The notes beneath the pieces were generated by a model that was given only the letters and a program-made list of their open reading frames with translations, was not told where the DNA came from and did no database searches. The position numbers and the translations under genes were made by a program. 64,000 bases of DNA from Monosporascus cannonballus (lineage: Eukaryota; Ascomycota; Sordariomycetes; Xylariales). How positions within the stretch are numbered: the first letter of the stretch is position 1; each line of letters opens with the position of its first letter. Below, in pieces: positions 1 to 7,402 of this stretch. The DNA lies in contig QJNS01000014.1 in NCBI GenBank assembly GCA_004154925.1, forward strand, positions 1 through 64,000. The letters run 5' to 3'.

Positions 1-306
1 TCCCCCCCCCCCCCCCCACGAGGATCTTTGGGTACCCCCAAGACGTCTGTGGATCGAGCGCCTCGCCTTGCTGCGACGTAGAGAAATCTCGTGGCCGCGG
101 AAGTCGGCCGTAGCTGTCCTCGTAATCGTGTGATCATGGATCTTGCGGTCGTTTCCACCGTAGTTCCGCGACGATAATGATGGTAGCCACGGTTTCGGTT
201 CTAGGTCTCGAAGTTCTCTGGGGACTATGGACACATACCCCACGACCTTGCGGCCGGTGATCTGCTTCCGAAAATGGTTGAAGATCAGCGCCGGGGCCAC
301 TTCCAT
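1..306 (-). CDS. Open stretch of unknown identity, partial at window edge
   Basis: On the minus strand a frame runs without a stop from an ATG at 306 to the window edge (about 102 residues). It begins MEVAPALIFNHFRKQITGRK and ends in glycines made by the C tract. The first 40 residues look protein-like (mixed hydrophobic and charged), the rest is rich in R, H and S. I do not recognise a family. It may be an exon of a gene lying to the left, a broken gene piece, or a chance frame in GC-rich DNA. Confidence 0.15.
   Translation of the reverse strand, partial: MEVAPALIFNHFRKQITGRKVVGYVSIVPRELRDLEPKPWLPSLSSRNYGGNDRKIHDHTITRTATADFRGHEISLRRSKARRSIHRRLGGTQRSSWGGGGG
2..17. repeat. Homopolymer C tract
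   Basis: Sixteen consecutive C residues right at the left edge of the window. The tract may be a real homopolymer or an assembly edge or gap-closure artefact; the sequence alone cannot decide. Confidence 0.9.
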
Positions 307-373
307 TGGCACCGTACCTTAGGGCCATAAGGCCCATGGCGTCCTCAGACCGAGAGCCGGTATTGGCATATCT

Positions 374-424
374 GGTGACAAGAAAAGTTTGGTGATAGGA
401 AAAGTTCGGTGATAGGAGGGATGA
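374..424 (+). repeat. Array of the 17-nt motif, three units
   Basis: Three tandem units of exactly 17 nt start at 374, 391 and 408; the middle one reads GGTGATAGGAAAAGTTC. The first two differ at only three or four positions and the third degrades after GGTGATAGGA. The array borders the MFS-like fragment that follows it. Confidence 0.8.
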
Positions 425-585
425 AGCAACACACTAGGAGCTGGAAGAACTTCTTCGGTAAGCCCCAGTTGAACGGGTTCTCGGGGTTCATGTTCCAAGG
501 CCACATATAAGCATCACGAGCCTCTTCAGCAGTCCGACGAGCGAGCTGGGAATCAACCCGGCTAACGGCCCGCGGAGCGGATGGT
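420..585 (-). pseudogene. MFS transporter N-terminal fragment, copy 1
   Basis: Read on the minus strand this piece gives about 50 residues containing ARRTAEEARDAY followed by NPENPFNWGLPKKFFQLLVC. The D/N-P-E-N-P-F-N-W motif followed by K-K-x-F and a hydrophobic run is typical of the segment just before transmembrane helix 1 in fungal drug-efflux type major facilitator transporters (known from the family). Nothing else of a transporter follows: the frame runs into the 17-nt motif array at 374-424, and a second array lies just on the other side (592-625). There is no start codon in context and no helix 2-12. A second, more broken copy lies at 1,259-1,415. I read both as duplicated gene debris. 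Confidence 0.5.
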
Positions 586-591
586 GCAGGT

Positions 592-625
592 GATGATAGG
601 AAGGTCTTGGTAATAGGAAAGGTGC
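592..625 (+). repeat. Array of the 17-nt motif, two units
   Basis: Two units of 17 nt (592-608 and 609-625) with cores GATGATAGGAAGG and GGTAATAGGAAAGG, same orientation as the array at 374. With that array it brackets MFS fragment copy 1. Confidence 0.7.
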
Positions 626-767
626 TGATCGCTCTAGTAGTCATAGATCCGTAAGTCCCTCTCGTCTAAATCTATCACCTCCTCCGTGGCCTAACAGAAC
701 ATCCACGACTCCCCAGAGACGACTCACCCGGGAGTTCCAGCTGGGCAGGCTGCCGCGTCCCGTCCCC

Positions 768-900
768 AGCTCTGATATCCGCCCCAGCGGCTATTAGAAG
801 CTCGGCTACCTCAGCCCTGTAAGTCTCAAGACCTTCCGGAGATGTTGCACCCATGACGGCGACAGGGAAATCCAGTGGAAGTGGACCGTTTTGAATCTGT
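768..900 (-). pseudogene. Ankyrin-like fragment
   Basis: A minus-strand frame open from about 1,040 to 675 contains AEVAELLIAAGADIRAGDGT at about 755-815. This matches the second helix and turn of an ankyrin repeat (pattern V-x-x-L-L-x-x-G-A-D-I). Only one half-repeat is recognisable; the rest of the frame is not ankyrin-like, and no start or flanking repeats are visible. Another ankyrin-like piece lies at 2,914-3,060 on the same strand, so both may be debris of one gene family. The assignment rests on one short motif. Confidence 0.3.
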
Positions 901-1063
901 TCACAGAGGATAGGACCTGTAGATCCACTTGCTCGTTGAACAGCTGCTGGAGATGCTCGTATGCGCGATTGCCATATACCACCAGGCATTGCGGCCGGGG
1001 ATTTGGGTGAATGGGATACCAGCCACAGGGCCCAGACCAAAAGCCAGCGCGACAGGCATCCGT

Positions 1064-1133
1064 GGTGACAGGAAAATGTTTTGCGATAGGAAGCGTGCAG
1101 GTGACAGCAAGAGTTCGATGATAGGAGCGCCGT
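1064..1133 (+). repeat. Array of the 17-nt motif, four degenerate units
   Basis: Units start at about 1,064 (GGTGACAGGAAAATGTT), 1,082, 1,100 and 1,117, with 17-18 nt spacing and cores xGATAGGA or GGTGACAGCA. This is the longest array of this motif in the window. Confidence 0.7.
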
Positions 1134-1258
1134 GATACGTGGATCATTAGTCGCTACTTCTGAGGTGGGAGCTGATCCATCTCAAGCTTTATCCACACAA
1201 GTACAGTGAGTTGAACACATAGGCATCCACCATCACGGGATATACCTATGCGCCAAAG

Positions 1259-1415
1259 GCGATGAAACACGCACTTAAAGTTGGAAGTACTTCTTACTCC
1301 AGCCCTAGTTGAAGGGGTTCTCAGGGTTGATGTTCTACGGCGAAACATAGGCATCCGGAGCGTCTTCGGCGGCCCGGCGGGCGGCCTTGGGATCAACTTG
1401 GCGAAGGGCGAAGCT
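1259..1415 (-). pseudogene. MFS transporter N-terminal fragment, copy 2
   Basis: This is a diverged duplicate of 420-585 in the same orientation. On the minus strand it reads QVDPKAARRAAEDAPDAY, then stops, INPENPFN, a stop where W is expected, and GWSKKYFQL followed by another stop. The nucleotide match with copy 1 is evident over about 155 bases. At least three in-frame stops show it is dead. The two copies are about 840 bases apart. Because the stops lie at W and similar codons, C-to-T mutation may have contributed. Confidence 0.45.
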
Positions 1416-1452
1416 GCAGGGCGTGTTATTATACAATTTTTGACATTTTAAA

Positions 1453-2094
1453 ATGCCAACGGGAACGAGGCCGTCTAGTCCTGCTCAGCCTTCACCAGGG
1501 GCTTTTCTCCTCTTCTTCGTACGCAACAGTACTCAGGAACAACCGGACGAACCACCCAGGTACTGTCGCGTGTCCCTTCGGCAGCGGCTCGTTGGCCACC
1601 CAGTTGTTCGTGCTTATTGCATTTTGAGGATGTCTTCAATAACCTTTCGCAGGAAACCGAGCGGGGATGATTGGGCTTCAAGGATAAGGTCGGCCCTAGA
1701 GGATTTAACGATGGCGCCCCCCATACCACAGTCACCTGGCAGTCTGATGTCAATGTGCTCTATATCAATGGCTGCGGACAAAAAGATGAAGACGTTTTCT
1801 CTGCCTGCAATGCGTATCTTGGGCTCTGGTGAAAGGAAAGGATTCTGGCGAAAGGAAAATTATTCGTGGTTCTGGATGCGGAAGCCTCGCTCCGGAGACC
1901 GCGGGCATGTTTCTCTTCGAGTAACAAGCGGTCGTCATCATCTTGAATTCGCAATGCCATTAGGCCTTCAACTGCGAGGAGCTCATAGTCCGTCAGTTGC
2001 TTCGGACGGTCGGCGAGTGGTAGCTGGGGAAGGCGCAGAAGATATTGCTACCTATCCGAATCGAAATACTGACCGGGGGAACAAACTAAAATAA
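1453..2094 (+). CDS. Candidate 213-residue ORF, probably spurious
   Basis: An uninterrupted plus-strand frame starts MPTGTRPSSPAQPSP and ends at a TAA at 2,092-2,094. An AT-rich stretch with a TATA-like ATTATACAA lies about 20-30 bases upstream of the ATG. I recognise no domain; the protein is rich in S, R and P, and the 17-nt motif (1,828-1,865) lies inside it. The antisense frame at 1,614-1,857 looks at least as protein-like. A short gene is possible, but a chance frame in GC-rich mosaic DNA is more likely. Confidence 0.2.
   Translation: MPTGTRPSSPAQPSPGAFLLFFVRNSTQEQPDEPPRYCRVSLRQRLVGHPVVRAYCILRMSSITFRRKPSGDDWASRIRSALEDLTMAPPIPQSPGSLMSMCSISMAADKKMKTFSLPAMRILGSGERKGFWRKENYSWFWMRKPRSGDRGHVSLRVTSGRHHLEFAMPLGLQLRGAHSPSVASDGRRVVAGEGAEDIATYPNRNTDRGNKLK
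1614..1857 (-). pseudogene. Unidentified protein-like exon fragment
   Basis: A minus-strand frame of about 80 residues has no start and ends at a TAA (1,614-1,616). It contains IRIAGRENVFIFLSAAIDIE, then GDCGMGGAIVKSSRADLILE, and ends FLRKVIEDILKMQ. Its amino-acid mix is that of a folded protein rather than a random frame, but I do not recognise the family. Its upstream end coincides with two units of the dispersed motif (1,828-1,865), as for other fragments in this block. Confidence 0.25.
1828..1865 (+). repeat. Two units of the dispersed motif, 19-nt spacing
   Basis: GGTGAAAGGAAAGGATTCT (1,828-1,846) is followed by GGCGAAAGGAAAATTATTC. The core has GAAAGGA in place of GAYAGGA and the spacing is 19 nt instead of 17. 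Orientation is the same as in the other arrays. Confidence 0.6.
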
Positions 2095-2241
2095 GATCTC
2101 CAGGACAGCTTATTTATCGTATAAACCCGCGCGGCAGATAGGCAGGCAGGCGGATCCATCGAAGAACAATGCACAGCTAGCTCACAGGGCAAAAGCGCGG
2201 TGCGATTGGTAGGGGCCCGCCTGCTTGGCGGAAGAGGGACC

Positions 2242-2530
2242 CTAATCCTCCTCACTGCGGTCGCTGTCGTCCTGCAGGTTGGCGGGGTATTCACCGATAC
2301 CGACGGCCGCCCGCTGGCCGCCGGGGCTCAGCTCGGCCGCATCAACAGTTAGGCTGCGGGCCGCGCAATCTTGGGTTATTCGACCGGAGGGATGTCGATC
2401 TTCGTCTCCGTATGACGGAGGTTTCCCGCCATGAACTCCCCGTTCTGATGAGCAACCGCGCGGATGCGGCGCTCCGGGGCGGGCTCATTGCGCGTTTTGT
2501 GGACGGCTGATACCTCATTCTTGTCCGCGA
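2242..2530 (-). CDS. Candidate C-terminal ORF fragment, unidentified
   Basis: A minus-strand frame is open from about 2,530 to a TAG at 2,242-2,244 and ends with LTVDAAELSPGG and then LQDDSDRSEED. An acidic, serine-rich tail like this resembles a genuine C-terminus, but no domain is recognisable. An overlapping minus-strand frame (2,376-2,756) is also open. At most one is real, and both may be noncoding. Confidence 0.15.
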
Positions 2531-2700
2531 TAATCAAACTAGGAACCACCTGAACCGCTGGAGCCACTAGGAAGCCTGCCAGCATCATGAGGACCTCCGC
2601 GGCTGGGACGGAACCACCTCTGTGGATCCTCCAGAGCTTCGAGGAGGACCGTTGGGTTGGCGAGGGCCGGGTCGGAGGTTGAGGCGGAGGTGGAGGTTGA

Positions 2701-2825
2701 GGCGACAGGAGAAGCGCTGGCACCAGAAGCTGTTTCTTGTGCCTTCTGGGAAGCATTCTCGCTGAAAAAGGTGCCGACCATATGGCTCAGGCCCAGAGCC
2801 AGTACTGGCATTTATGGCGACAGGA
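2701..2825 (+). repeat. Two scattered copies of the GGYGACAGGA motif
   Basis: GGCGACAGGA occurs at 2,701-2,710 and again at 2,816-2,825 (followed by GGTGG). Both are in the same orientation as the arrays further left, but single rather than in tandem. Confidence 0.5.
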
Positions 2826-2913
2826 GGTGGTAGTGGTAATATGGAATGGATGAGTCTGTGCTCCTCTGACAAACTGTGCAGGAGGAAGACCCTCCATTGA
2901 CGTTCTCGTTCAT

Positions 2914-3060
2914 TCACTTGTCGGCGAGCAAGGTGCGGACCACGCCAAGAAACCCGTATTCGCAGGCATACCGCAAATCGGCGCAGCATTCTTCGTCGAT
3001 GGTGACCAGGTGGTGATGGTGACAGGAGGTGGGTGGTAGCAGGCGGGGACATTTGTTCGC
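2914..3060 (-). pseudogene. Ankyrin-repeat fragment
   Basis: The minus strand encodes DEECCADLRYACEYGFLGVV, then RTLLADK and a TGA at 2,914-2,916. L-R-Y-A-C-E-Y-G-F-L-G-V-V-R-T-L-L closely follows the ankyrin helix 1-helix 2 consensus (L-H-x-A-x-x-x-G-x-x-x-V-V-x-x-L-L). Upstream the frame enters a stretch with repeated CACC triplets and a copy of the dispersed motif (GGTGACAGGA on the plus strand at 3,018-3,027). A single repeat with a premature end points to debris of a larger gene. No paired domain is visible. Confidence 0.4.
3001..3035 (+). repeat. GGTGAC/GGTGAT-rich motif cluster
   Basis: GGTGACCAGG (3,001), GGTGAT (3,012) and GGTGACAGGAGG (3,018) follow each other within 30 bases, in the same orientation as the 17-nt arrays. 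Confidence 0.5.
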
Positions 3061-3748
3061 GCCCCGGAAGAAGCAGCAGCATACCTGCCGCAGCGTAGGA
3101 TGATAGATGGGTGGTTCTGGGCGGCGGGAGGGTTGGCGAAGTGGACGGCTAAAGGGTCGTTTCCACGGTCTAAGTCACCGAAGGCGGCCTGTAGGCAATC
3201 GCCCTCCAACATTGTTCGGTAATTGTAAGCCCGACGGCCCGCCCCAGTCCGGGTAGACGGCTTGGTGCCTATTGTATGCACACACGCCTCATCGTCCTAT
3301 AGAAAACACACGACCCTTTTTTTTGGCGCGTGTAAGAGAGCTTAGACGCAACCGAGGCTGCCTCCTATTCCTCTGCTGGGACCGGAAGGTGTTTGGCCGC
3401 TAGGGGCTCGGTCTGGGCTGCTGGGTACTTCGGCACTCATAGTGTCCCAGCTGCAGTACTTTAACAGTTCGGCTGTTAGTACATTTATTGATTTCAGGAA
3501 CTGAAAAGCGTACCAGCAACTCGCCCAACTCTTTTGGTACCTTGTTTCTTGGGTGTATTCAGCGCCATGACCACAAGGTCTTTGGTTATTTTTGGAATAA
3601 AAGGTTGTCGACTCAATTTATTCTGGAGGAGAGGAGACGGAGGGTGGTGCTGGATTAGAAGTTGTTGAGGTAAAGGTTTCTTGCTAGTTTTGAAAGGAAT
3701 AGGGGAGATGATGACCTGGGGAGCCGACAGGGTGTACACAACACCAGA
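3060..3748. other. Stretch without a recognisable gene
   Basis: Normal base composition. Only weak open frames are present, for example a minus-strand frame of 81 residues at 3,494-3,739 rich in P, K and Q. There is a T tract at 3,317-3,324. I see no domain, RNA gene or repeat. Confidence 0.5.
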
Positions 3749-3990
3749 CTAGGTAAGTACACGTCGCCGCAGCTCAAGAGAACATGCGTATGATCGGCTT
3801 CTGTAAGTAGTGATGTCTGAGCCAGGGATTCTCAGGGGCATGGAAGAATCCTCGTCAACGAAGTTGCGGTGGGATGGGATCAAACTGGCGGTAAAGCGGA
3901 CAATGGGGTCGTACTGCCCATGTTTTTGGAAGCGGTTGGCCACCGACAGATGGGACTTATGGCTCTGGTTTGATTTCAGCAGGACGAAAG
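3749..3990 (-). CDS. Unidentified protein-like fragment
   Basis: A minus-strand frame of about 80 residues, open from about 3,990, contains LLKSNQSHKSHLSVANRFQK and, further on, YDPIVRFTASLIPSHRNFVD and LRIPGSDITTYRSRSYAC; it ends at a TGA next to 3,749. An internal ATG at 3,941-3,943 would give 64 residues. The composition is that of a real exon, but I cannot place the family. The upstream border is the motif cluster at 4,009-4,060. It may be a pseudogene piece like the others in this block. Confidence 0.25.
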
Positions 3991-4008
3991 AAGAGACAGG
4001 ACCAAGGT

Positions 4009-4060
4009 GGTGACAGGAAAGTTAACAGGCTTGATAGGATGGGTAAGGAGGGTGACAGGA
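4009..4060 (+). repeat. Cluster of three copies of the dispersed motif
   Basis: GGTGACAGGAAA (4,009), TTGATAGGAT (4,031) and GGTGACAGGA (4,051) lie in one 52-base stretch, all in the usual orientation, with about 20-nt spacing. Confidence 0.6.
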
Positions 4061-4250
4061 GTCTCGTCCTTCGTCGGTTCCATTGTTCCGCTTGTTTGAA
4101 GTGGATAATGTGGTTTACTGGGTATAGAGACACCCAGTAATGGTTAGAATCGCACTTGAATCTTCATCAACCGGGCCATAACAAACGCGAGTTGTCTTGG
4201 ACACGGAGGGTGTATCCTCGGACCCAGTCCATGGAGACGGGGAAATAACC

Positions 4251-4688
4251 TCAAGGTTTGATTTGTTTGTGGTCGGTGGAGATGTGGAGGTGGCCTGAAG
4301 CGACCCATGGTGGCGAAGCCGCTCCCTTGGCCTTTTGAGAGGCTTTCTTGTTGCCTTTGGTCATCTTCTCTCTCTCCCTTTTGTTCCTCCTTGTGCCCTC
4401 GAACACGGGCTCTTGCTCCTTAGGAACCTGGAGATAGCAACCGGCGCAAGCTCCTCTCACCTTTGCTTGGCCTTCAGAGACAACACCATTGGCAAAGCCC
4501 TCCAGCAGTCGCGCTAGTGACCCGGAAGGCTTGGTTATACTGGAGTTCCCTCCCGGAAATAGGGAGATTTCGCGAAGGGTCCACCGGTGGGTTTTGGCCG
4601 TTCTTGGTATTGGTGATAGGAACTGCAGCGGGGATATCGGCGGTGACAGCGGTGGGACCGGGCCCTGGAGGGAACCGTGCAACTTCAT
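4251..4688 (-). CDS. Candidate 145-residue ORF, unidentified
   Basis: A minus-strand ATG frame of 145 residues. The middle part, GGNSSITKPSGSLARLLEGF, NGVVSEGQAKVRGACAGCYL and EPVFEGTRRNKREREK, looks protein-like and ends in a basic, lysine-rich tail. I recognise no domain. The first 30 residues overlap a copy of the dispersed motif (4,612-4,621) and are proline- and leucine-rich. Two plus-strand frames overlap it but look worse. It could be a small gene, a fragment or a chance frame. Confidence 0.2.
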   Translation of the reverse strand: MKLHGSLQGPVPPLSPPISPLQFLSPIPRTAKTHRWTLREISLFPGGNSSITKPSGSLARLLEGFANGVVSEGQAKVRGACAGCYLQVPKEQEPVFEGTRRNKREREKMTKGNKKASQKAKGAASPPWVASGHLHISTDHKQIKP

Positions 4689-4952
4689 GTACTGGTTATA
4701 CCAATGGGGTTTGTACCATTTCCTTGAGATAAAGATTCAAACCGCGACGGCTTATTGGTGATCGGAAACGTAGTATAGTTGTATGTGAACGTATCTCAGA
4801 CCCATCATTTTCAATGACGTTTCTCTGCATACAGAAGGGACAAAGTGTTAGCGAGAGGAGCTGGCGCATAAATGTACAATCTTAGGTTGCTCGCTTTCAG
4901 CGCAAGACTAAGGTATAGTTGACGTTCGAGAGAAGAGTCAGAGGTGACAGGA
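4612..4952 (+). repeat. Three further single copies of the motif
   Basis: GGTGATAGGAACT at 4,612, GGTGATCGGAAAC at 4,757 and GGTGACAGGAGG at 4,943, all in the same orientation as the left-hand arrays. Confidence 0.5.
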
Positions 4953-5005
4953 GGTCCCAACATAGTCTTGACTGTGATAAGTGTAAGATATTGACCATAG
5001 CGCAT

Positions 5006-6563
5006 TATTTGGCATTCAAGGTAACGGAGCTGTGAAGAAAAGAAGAATGGAAGAGAATGGGTGGTGGATTAGGTTGAGGTGTTGGTTTATCTCGTGCGTG
5101 GAATCTAGCCATCAACGTAGTCTTACGAATTAACATGGTTTGCATCGTTGGCTGTGGCTCCTTATTCGGTATGTTTTGCCAACTAGTTTGAATGAAGAAA
5201 AAGGAGAGTTAAGGTTTGATGGCATAGAAGAAGTTAGGTATTTACGCACCTCGTCGATGTGACTTTAAGTTGCCGATATAGTCTGAGCGGTCCATTACGG
5301 TACACTGTTGGATATGCTTCTGTTAGGGAAAGCTATAAAAAGGAGGGAAGGAGTTGAAAGTGTGGTGACGGGTCAGGGTTAAGCATTCTCATATTGACGA
5401 TAATGTACTGAGTTATTAATATAATCTAAACCGTCAACAAGGCTTGGTAAGAAGACATGTAGAAAAGAACAGTTAAGCTTACTAGGGTCAGGTTTAAGGA
5501 ATAACTGTGAGGTGCTAAGGGATATACGCGTCAGGGCTACGTAACCTTTACGGGCTCGATGCGGGGGTCGGCTATATGTATTGGTGGTTTCTCCCCAGAA
5601 ATGGAGGGAAAGTGTCAGGTTTCGGACTGTTCTCAATATATGGGTTGCCTTGTCACTCTGACCTCCCAACAACACCTGACAATAACTCACATCGCCGAGA
5701 TGACTTCGGGTTATTGAGATAGCTTTGCGTTGATATAGTTCTAAACCGTCGATTGACTGGCATCTTCATTAAAAAGCTCTAAAAAAGAAGCAACAACGTT
5801 ATATTTTAGGGCTGAATTTGGTTTAACTCCTTTTTCATGTCATGAATATAGTCTTAGCCGTTGACCATGACACACAGCTAAGCATGGTGATGGGAAGGAA
5901 AAGAGTGACATAGTGAAGAACCTGGTAGGACAGTTAACAGGACTCTTGGTTTGTTAGAAGCCTGACCCTGCGCTGGGTCGCAGGGACAAGTCTGGAATCA
6001 TGGTACGCGTATGCCTTACGGTCATTATTGGTTTTAGGAGAGGTATGATTGACGGTAAATCTCGAGAATGTATGCACAGGAGAATATAGTGTGAATTTTT
6101 AACGGACTGCTTAGTACTAAGTTTGCGACGGGTATTATCAAGGCTTATATTTCCGTATGACAGGAGGGGCAGCGGTGGAAAAGGAAGGGTGGTAGTAGGA
6201 AAGTAAGAACGGCTTTGCAAGAGGATACTGCTTTGCGTTTATATAAGGAAGGGTACTCCCTTGCCCAGGGGCCCTGGGAAGAGAAATAATGATGAAAACG
6301 ATAGGTCAAGGTGTGCAAGGCAGAAGCTGCTGCTGTAGAGATGGTAAAGGGATGGGCACGGGTCGTAATAACACCGTAGTTGTTAGTACTTATGGATTCG
6401 GAGGGGTAAGAAAAGGCGAAGAAATTGCTATGAAACTAATGGAGAGATAAAGATAGGCCATGGTATAACGAAATAGACGTTGATCCTTACGTTGTTGTTT
6501 TCGACTCAGTAAATAACAGAGATACAACAAACACCAGAGGCAGAATATAGTAAATTGGAGTAA
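5006..6563. other. No recognisable gene; degenerate transition zone
   Basis: AT content rises towards the right. Minus-strand frames at 5,379-5,690 (103 residues) and 5,954-6,220 (88 residues) are open but show no domain. A last loose copy of the dispersed motif (TATGACAGGAGG) lies at about 6,156. The zone ends abruptly at the C-family LTR that starts at 6,564. Confidence 0.5.
5265..5880 (+). repeat. Four imperfect copies of a GATATAGTCTAAACCGTC element
   Basis: Related sequences stand at about 5,276 (GATATAGTCTGAGCGGTC), 5,420 (AATATAATCTAAACCGTC), 5,734 (GATATAGTTCTAAACCGTC) and 5,845 (AATATAGTCTTAGCCGTTG). Sequence before some copies is also shared: CGATGTGACTTTAAGTTG at about 5,254 versus a GAGATGACTTCGGGTTATTG stretch at 5,697. 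The spacing is irregular, so this is a degenerate dispersed repeat rather than a clean tandem array. Confidence 0.45.
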
Positions 6564-6987
6564 TATGACGGCTAGGCGGTTTAACCAATTATTAAACCTA
6601 AGTCGTACGAGTTTATGTTAACAGAAGTACTGTAAAAATCTGAAGTAATAAAGTGACTTAGTTACGTTTCGTAATACCGAAATTATATTGCAAATAATTA
6701 ATATTAATAAATAGTTTATAAATTGAAATTAGTTAAATTATAGAAATAATAAGTATATATAGTTTTACTTTAACTTTGAGTATTTATTCTAACATAACGA
6801 TATATTCTTAATAAAGTTTTCCTAAGCCTTTTAAAGCCTTTTTTAATATTTAACTAATTTAAGTCTTTATGACCAATTAAAGCTCTTAAATTTTTTAAGC
6901 CAATTACGTAATTATTCAAGCTTATCGGAACTTGTTTTTCTCAGAGTTCTAACCGTTTTCCGAAACCAAAACTATCAGATTATAATA
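6564..6987 (-). repeat. Family C LTR (3' LTR of copy C3)
   Basis: Aligns end to end with the reverse complement of the C1 LTRs (54,297-54,718 and 60,630-61,051), from TATGACGGCTAGGCGGTTTA to ATCAGATTATAATA; length 424 against 422. Its outer edge is the sharp left boundary of the AT-rich block. Confidence 0.8.
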
Positions 6988-7197
6988 CGATTTTTCTTTT
7001 TCCAGAATTTTTGTTTTTAAAAATTAAATTATTTTATTTGTTAATTCGGGTAAATAATTTTCCACCTTTTATCCTAAACATCTCGAATCGTATTAAGAAA
7101 TTTCATTTTTATAAGTATATTAACGTTTTAAATTTTTAAAACGTATTAACTATTTTAATTTTATTATATCTTTAAACGTTTTTTATTCTCGTTATAA
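6564..7197 (-). mobile_element. Old family C chromovirus (copy C3), 3' end
   Basis: This is the left end of a minus-strand Ty3/Gypsy element of family C: its 3' LTR (6,564-6,987) and about 210 bases of internal sequence. The internal part matches, on the opposite strand, the sequence just before the 3' LTR of copy C1 (60,400-60,629). The element is interrupted by A1 (7,198-14,592), continues at 14,593-15,645, is interrupted again by B1, and its integrase core is at 22,832-23,420. All parts are heavily RIP-mutated. Confidence 0.75.
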
Positions 7198-7402
7198 TAT
7201 AAAGTACAGCCCCTATAAGGATAAGGCAGGTAGCCGACCAGCTACCGATCAGCTACCGACTCACTTACTAATATAAATCCATTATCTAGCAGCTAATAAG
7301 AAACGCCAAATAAAAATAACCTAATATATTTATTTTTTGGAATTTGCTTTACGATTAGTTGGAAATCACCTTACCCAGCTTATAGTTATCCATTATTTTA
7401 TA
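7198..7402 (+). repeat. Family A 5' LTR of A1
   Basis: 205 bp, starting TATAAAGTACAGCCCC (from TGTAAGAATACAGCCC) and ending CATTATTTTATA (from CATTATCTTACA). The TG...CA ends are lost by C-to-T type changes. A 68-residue frame crossing its right end (7,337-7,543) is only LTR read-through. Confidence 0.85.

Noticed and set aside
374..1133. CRISPR-like array of 17-nt repeats
   Set aside because: Units are directly adjacent without unique spacers, and the genome is eukaryotic.
4463..4761. Two overlapping plus-strand ORFs of about 90 residues
   Set aside because: They overlap each other and a better minus-strand frame; no domain or start context supports them.
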